From the NCBI GenBank assembly GCA_964444365.1, contig CAYUHJ010000237.1, positions 1 through 9,407 of the forward strand: 9,407 nt of DNA. The letters run 5' to 3'. The stretch is from CAYUHJ01 sp964444365. GTDB taxonomy: Bacteria > Planctomycetota > Planctomycetia > Gemmatales > Gemmataceae. This document shows, in pieces, positions 5,966-9,407 of the stretch; the first letter of the stretch is position 1, and each line of letters begins with the position of its first letter. Position numbers and translations under genes: made by a program. Below the pieces are notes generated by a model. That model did not search any database. It saw nothing but the letters and a program-made list of their open reading frames with translations, and had not been told where the DNA came from.

Positions 5966-5986
5966 GGAAGGTCGAACAGGTCTGCC

Positions 5987-6403
5987 ATGAAGCGCGTCTA
6001 CCCCGCCGACCTGCCCGCGTTCCTGCGGGCCTACAAGTTCGCCGGCGGCCGGGTCAAGCGGGTGAAGCTGAAGTATGACACGCCGGACGAACTGACCGTC
6101 GAGTTCGTCGTGTCCGCCCGTGCCCCCGCCAGGGGGCTCGGGGAAGAGCCGCGGGCGGTGCGGTTGCGGGTCCGGCTCGCCGGCGTGCAGGAGTTCCGCT
6201 TCCAGAAACGGTTGTCCGTCCCCGCCGGAAAGATGCCGGACGCCCGCATCGGATACTTCGGCGACGCCTACTTCGTGAACCTCGATGCGTTCGCGCTCGA
6301 ACCCGGCGAGCAGCCGAAGCCGTTCGACTACCGGGCGTCGGACGCCTACGTCGCGGGCCGCGAACTGTGGTGGGAAGAAGTCGCGGAAAAGGGCGGGGGC
6401 TAA
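5987..6403 (+). CDS. Conserved-looking hypothetical protein, 138 residues
   Basis: I do not recognise the family. The ATG at 5987 starts MKRVYPADLPAFLRAYKFAGG. The frame is open far upstream through the beta-helix gene, but only from this Met does it look like real protein: balanced composition, no Arg/Pro excess. The sequence alternates charged and hydrophobic strands (RVKRVKLKYDTPDELTVEF, RAVRLRVRLAGVQEFRFQKR, IGYFGDAYFVNLDAFAL), suggesting a small cytoplasmic beta-rich domain. No signal peptide or membrane segment is present. The C-terminus, YVAGRELWWEEVAEKGGG, is acidic and aromatic. It lies 98 bases after the beta-helix gene and 52 before the Tat-signal gene, with candidate promoters on both sides, so it is probably its own transcription unit. 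No clear Shine-Dalgarno sequence. Confidence 0.7.
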   Translation: MKRVYPADLPAFLRAYKFAGGRVKRVKLKYDTPDELTVEFVVSARAPARGLGEEPRAVRLRVRLAGVQEFRFQKRLSVPAGKMPDARIGYFGDAYFVNLDAFALEPGEQPKPFDYRASDAYVAGRELWWEEVAEKGGG

Positions 6404-6414
6404 CCGCGGCGGTG

Positions 6415-6423
6415 TGGTAGGCT
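6415..6423 (+). promoter_or_regulatory. Candidate extended -10 promoter for the squalene-cyclase-repeat gene
   Basis: TGGTAGGCT fits the TGnTAnnnT extended -10 pattern and would start transcription near 6430, about 26 bases before the ATG at 6456. It matches the motif at 5929-5937 in seven of nine bases. No -35 box is apparent. Confidence 0.4.
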
Positions 6424-6455
6424 AACGCTGGATTCGGCCCGACCGGGACTTCGCC

Positions 6456-7550
6456 ATGCTGGACCGCCGCCGGTTTCTTCGGACGTCCGCCGTGCTCGGC
6501 ACGGGCGGCCTCGCCGTTGTGATGGGTCGAGCCCAGGACCGGCCGCCGCCGGCGACGGACCCGAACCTCGTCACCGCCGACGCCCAGGCCGTCATCGACA
6601 AGGGGTTGCAGTTCCTCGCCGCCACGCAGGCCGCCGACGGCTCGTTCCCGGACACGCGGACCGGCTTCGGGAACGTGGCGATCACCGGGCTCGCCGGGCT
6701 GGCGCTGATGGCGGGCGGACACCAGCCCGGCCGGGGGAAGTACGCCAGGCACGTCGCGAAGGCGGCGGATTACGTCGCCGACCGCGGGGCGAAGTCGGCC
6801 AAGCCCGGCTACCTGAACAACGCGCTCGACGTGCTCTCCCACGGCGGCATGTACCAGCACGGGTTCGGGGCGCTGTTCCTCTCCGAAGTTCACGGCATGA
6901 TCCCCGACCCCGCCCGGCAGCGGAAGGTGCGGGACGTGCTCGCGAAGGCGGTCGAACTCACCGTCACCGCCCAGAACGCCGACGGCGGCTGGCGGTACGA
7001 CCCGCAACCCGTCGCCCAGGCGGACGTGTCCGTCACGGTCGCGCAGCTCATGGCCCTGCGGGCGGCCCGGAACGCGGGGTTGTTCGTGCCGAAGTCCGCG
7101 GCGGACAAGGCCGTCGCGTACATCAAGTCGTGTCAGACGGAAGACGGCGGGTTCTGCTACATCAAGGGCCAGGGCTACAGCGGGTCCGCGTTCGCGCGAT
7201 CGGCCGCCGCGGTCGTCGGGCTGTTTTCCGCGGGGGTTTACGAGGGGAAGGAGATCGACCGGGGCATGAAGTACCTGATGCAGTTCCTCCCCGGCCGGAA
7301 GTTCGACGTCCGCGGCCAGCGGCCGGAGCACTACTACTACGGCCAGTACTACGCCGCCCTCGCCACCTGGACCGCCGGCGGCAACTACTGGGCGGAGTGG
7401 TTTCCCGCCATCCGCGACGAACTCGTCGCAAAGGCTACCGCGAACCCGAACAAGGTCTGGACCGACTACCACGGCTCCGCCTACGCCACCGCGATGGCCT
7501 GCATCGTGCTGCAACTCCCAAATAACTACCTGCCGATCATGCAGAAGTAG
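6456..7550 (+). CDS. Tat-exported prenyltransferase/squalene-oxidase-repeat protein
   Basis: A 364-residue protein. It begins with a twin-arginine signal, RRRFLR (residues 4-9), followed by the hydrophobic stretch TSAVLGTGGLAVVMG and likely cleavage near GRA-QD (residue 26), so it should be exported folded. The rest is an alpha/alpha-barrel of squalene-cyclase-type repeats: QAADGSF, QNADGGW (173-179) and CQTEDGGFCY (from 226) are QW-like turns, with helices such as AIGLAGLALMAGG-type segments between them. True squalene-hopene cyclases are about 630 residues with a catalytic DXDD; here the comparable place reads ADVSVT (Asp190) and the protein is half-length with one barrel, so cyclase activity is doubtful. 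Such proteins are common in planctomycetes with no established role; binding of a lipid or glycan in the periplasm is possible. It converges on the DUF1559 gene with 41 bases between stops. Confidence 0.88.
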   Translation: MLDRRRFLRTSAVLGTGGLAVVMGRAQDRPPPATDPNLVTADAQAVIDKGLQFLAATQAADGSFPDTRTGFGNVAITGLAGLALMAGGHQPGRGKYARHVAKAADYVADRGAKSAKPGYLNNALDVLSHGGMYQHGFGALFLSEVHGMIPDPARQRKVRDVLAKAVELTVTAQNADGGWRYDPQPVAQADVSVTVAQLMALRAARNAGLFVPKSAADKAVAYIKSCQTEDGGFCYIKGQGYSGSAFARSAAAVVGLFSAGVYEGKEIDRGMKYLMQFLPGRKFDVRGQRPEHYYYGQYYAALATWTAGGNYWAEWFPAIRDELVAKATANPNKVWTDYHGSAYATAMACIVLQLPNNYLPIMQK

Positions 7551-7591
7551 CCGCCCGGCCGAGGCCAACCGCTCAATCCACCCACACACGG

Positions 7592-8404
7592 TTACCAGTC
7601 GTCGAGAACCTCACCGCCGGCCGGCGTAACCATGCCCCAGTAGGTCGTTTCGCTGATCCTGGGGGACAGCGAACGGACGCTCCCGTCCCCGAACGCGACA
7701 AGCATCCCGCTTGCGTGAGGCGTTTGCGCGAGGTGGCTATGGCAGCTTTCCAGAGGCGGGTCGCTAAGCATTTCGAGGGTGACCAACGGCTGCACCTGAA
7801 ACGTCCAGCCGGGATATGAGGGACGGCTCACCGGCGGGTCGCCGGTGGCCACTGGGCGAACACCGATGCCGAATATGGCTTCTCGCTCCAGAAACTGGAA
7901 CGGCGGGGCCATCGTCGCCATGTTCGAGAAGCCGCTGCACCGGGCGTAGTTCTCCGCGAACATCAAGGTCGACGACGCGCCGTCCGGGAAGATCGTCTCC
8001 AACTTGGCACCGGGCTCCGCCCAAAACACCCAGTAGTTCGAGGGGTAGCTACAGTAGGGCAAGCGATCCGGGTTCGCCCCGATTGACGGATCGGCCGGGC
8101 CGATCAGCGTTTTAATGACCCGCGTACCGAGTTCATTCTCTTCGAGATAAACCCCCAGATAATTGAACATCGAGACGCCAGCACTCTGGTCGTCTTTGGG
8201 AAGTTTGCCCCCGTTCTGGGCCGCGTGCGAGTGGACGGCGAGCCCCAACTGGCGCAAGTTGTTCTTGCTCTTGGCCTGGATCGCGGCTTCCCGGACCTTT
8301 TGCGTCGCAGGCAAGAGCAACCCGATAATGAGGCCCAGAACGGCGATGACGATCAGAAGTTCGAGCAGGCTGAACGCACGCCGGTTCGTTGTGGAATCGT
8401 TCAT
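7592..8404 (-). CDS. DUF1559 protein with prepilin-like N-terminus (H-X9-DG type)
   Basis: A 270-residue type II/IV pseudopilin-like protein of the large planctomycete DUF1559 family, exported and probably anchored by its N-terminal helix. The N-terminus RRAFSLLELLIVIAVLGLII (residues 8-27) is a class III prepilin signal, with cleavage predicted before Phe11 and the conserved Glu at mature position 5 (Glu15). The residue before the cut is Ala10 rather than the usual Gly. LLPATQKVREAA follows, as is typical. The C-terminal H-X9-DG motif is exact: His230, nine residues, Asp240-Gly241. At 270 residues it is shorter than many family members. The start at 8404 is chosen because GGAGG ends 6 bases upstream; in-frame ATG 8410 abuts that site. 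It lies 154 bases downstream of the interrupted secreted-protein gene, same strand. Role unknown; a surface or pilus-like structure is the usual guess. Confidence 0.93.
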   Translation of the reverse strand: MNDSTTNRRAFSLLELLIVIAVLGLIIGLLLPATQKVREAAIQAKSKNNLRQLGLAVHSHAAQNGGKLPKDDQSAGVSMFNYLGVYLEENELGTRVIKTLIGPADPSIGANPDRLPYCSYPSNYWVFWAEPGAKLETIFPDGASSTLMFAENYARCSGFSNMATMAPPFQFLEREAIFGIGVRPVATGDPPVSRPSYPGWTFQVQPLVTLEMLSDPPLESCHSHLAQTPHASGMLVAFGDGSVRSLSPRISETTYWGMVTPAGGEVLDDW

Positions 8405-8410
8405 CTTCAT

Positions 8411-8415
8411 CCTCC
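8411..8415 (-). promoter_or_regulatory. Shine-Dalgarno for the DUF1559 gene
   Basis: GGAGG on the minus strand sits exactly 6 bases before the ATG at 8404 and directly touches the alternative ATG at 8410, so it selects the former. Confidence 0.75.
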
Positions 8416-8437
8416 GTGATAAACTGTTATTGAGCGG

Positions 8438-8461
8438 GGTCGGGTGAGGTAACACCCGACC
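8438..8461. repeat. Hairpin between the two minus-strand secreted-protein genes
   Basis: GGTCGGGTG (8438-8446) and CACCCGACC (8453-8461) form a perfect 9-bp stem with loop AGGTAA. It lies 23 bases upstream of the DUF1559 Shine-Dalgarno site. There is no T-run on either side. It could be a leader structure, a processing site or a short dispersed repeat; its GTCGGG/CCCGAC stem recalls the REP-like element at 2977-3051 but lacks the GTAG foot. Confidence 0.6.
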
Positions 8462-8558
8462 TGAGTGAAAGAGAGCACTGAGGGCGAGATCGCGAATTGA
8501 ATGAATGTCAGGGAGGGGTCACGTTGACGGGTCCACGAAATTGCAATGTTCCGATCGC

Positions 8559-9314
8559 TTATGAACCATCGACCTTGCCCTGACCGTTCACGTGTTCGAT
8601 GGCTAAGGTTCCGATCGCGAAATAGTTGGCAGCAGGAAGCATACCTGTCAATTGAATAGGGCGGTTCACATCGGGAGTTGCGGGCGGTGCCACTCCATCT
8701 TCGTAAACCACACCCCCGGTTTGCGGGAAAGCCACGATCCGAAGCGGGAGTGGAGCCACAACAGGCCTCCAACCTTGTCCGGCCGACCACGACGAATTCA
8801 GTTTACCTGTCAGGGATCCCGCACCACCAACGGGATTCGGATTCCCCGCAGACCAAGTGACCGTTCCTGCCGGTGCCGGGACGGCCATATTCCCGGCGAC
8901 CTGCACGTTCGCTTTGAGACCGTTCGCGGCAACTCTCTGAAATTTCTTCGGGTTGACGTTACTGTTCGACAAGTTCAAATACGCCCAACAAGTGTACTTC
9001 CCGCTCGGTACGTTTGGGATCACAACGTTCGCGACTTGCCCGTTCACCAAAGCGTTTGCCGCGATGGACGAAACGAAGACCAGCCCGTTGGCGTGCATCA
9101 ACTGGACGGAAGCTGAGTCGGCCTACCAGCCGCCGTTGGTGGCATAGGTGAAACCGACGGTCAGGGTGCCCGCTCCGGTCGTCGCATCGACGCCGGGGAC
9201 AGGGTTCCCGAACCATGTGAGCGTTCCCGCAGGCGGTTCCGGAGCCTGACCGGACGCTGAGTCATAGACGGACAACATCAACAAGACACAAAGGAACGTG
9301 GACGTCCTGTTCAT
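8559..9314 (-). pseudogene. Secreted two-repeat protein interrupted by an in-frame TAG
   Basis: Translating one frame from ATG 9314 gives a signal peptide, MNRTSTFLCVLLMLSVYDSASG (cut near Gln23). A first repeat follows, starting PPAGTLTWFGNPVPG and reaching NGGW at residue 63, then TAG (9123-9125, codon 64). The same frame resumes ADSASVQLMHANGLVF... without a shift and stays open to TGA 8559. The second part contains PAPAGTVTWSAGNPNPVGG (TVTW at 151-154) and GQGW (182). So [TLTW...GGW] and [TVTW...QGW] are tandem copies of one beta-rich domain, 28-29 residues from Trp to Trp. In repeat two the codon after GW encodes Arg; in repeat one it is the stop. A single nonsense mutation is the simplest reading; a sequencing error, stop readthrough or restart at ATG 9098 are alternatives. 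I do not recognise the family. TTG 9335 is a possible but weaker start. Confidence 0.7.
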
Positions 9315-9348
9315 GAACGGACTCGCCGGAGTCAATCTGGATGTGCTA

Positions 9349-9354
9349 ATTTTA
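9349..9354 (-). promoter_or_regulatory. Candidate -10 box for the interrupted secreted-protein gene
   Basis: TAAAAT on the minus strand lies in the only A/T-rich patch upstream and would give a leader of about 28 bases to ATG 9314. No matching -35 box is visible, and the same patch may be part of an insertion-sequence end, so this is tentative. Confidence 0.25.
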
Positions 9355-9407
9355 GGACTTACGCAGTTGCCGCCGGTAGCGGTCGGAATGTCGGGTTCGT
9401 CAGGAAG

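Noticed and set aside
4736..5986. Plus-strand extension in frame with the 138-residue gene
   Set aside because: Extreme Arg/Gly/Pro content across the beta-helix gene; only the part from ATG 5987 looks like protein.
6054..7589. Long minus-strand frame opposite the 138-residue and squalene-cyclase-repeat genes
   Set aside because: Same antisense composition bias; the plus strand there carries a Tat signal and QW-like repeats.
1..9407. CRISPR array, toxin-antitoxin pair, phage or defence island
   Set aside because: No regularly spaced repeats and no cas, integrase, capsid or toxin-like genes; the Uma2 nucleases alone are a common planctomycete family and not evidence of a defence system.

Overview
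The window is high-G+C bacterial DNA that most resembles a planctomycete of the Gemmata group (Gemmataceae). That assignment is an inference from gene content. It rests on a DUF1559 pseudopilin-like protein with the H-X9-DG ending, tandem Uma2-family nucleases, a Tat-exported squalene-cyclase-repeat protein, a secreted pectate-lyase-like beta-helix protein, few Shine-Dalgarno sequences and dispersed intergenic hairpin repeats. No 16S rRNA gene or other decisive marker is present.

Layout from left to right. Positions 2-487 (+) hold the C-terminal part of a protein of unknown function. Two tandem Uma2 (DUF820) PD-(D/E)XK nuclease genes lie on the minus strand (518-1093 and 1225-1773). They arose by duplication that includes flanking DNA, and their 3' ends are almost identical. 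Divergent from them is a PfkB-family sugar or adenosine kinase (1912-2904, +). The gap after it holds two intergenic repeats, one of them a perfect 33-bp inverted repeat that looks like a pair of opposed REP elements. Next come an RNA 2',3'-cyclic phosphodiesterase (ThpR/LigT type, 3114-3701, +) and a tRNA-Arg(UCU) gene (3735-3808, +) with a candidate terminator. About 480 bases without a convincing gene follow.

Three plus-strand genes then run in series: a secreted beta-helix protein (4293-5888), a 138-residue protein of unknown function (5987-6403) and a Tat-signal protein with prenyltransferase/squalene-oxidase repeats (6456-7550). The last two are each preceded by a similar extended -10 motif, so they are probably transcribed separately. 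Convergent with them, on the minus strand, are a DUF1559 protein (7592-8404) and, upstream of it, a secreted two-repeat protein gene (8559-9314) interrupted by an in-frame TAG.

The genes do not form one obvious pathway: housekeeping RNA and nucleoside functions sit beside the exported and surface proteins typical of planctomycetes. I found no CRISPR array, phage module, toxin-antitoxin pair, defence island or other clear new system. The items most worth a second look are the nonsense-interrupted two-repeat gene, the REP-like palindrome, the mosaic Uma2 duplication and a possible insertion-sequence end at the right edge.
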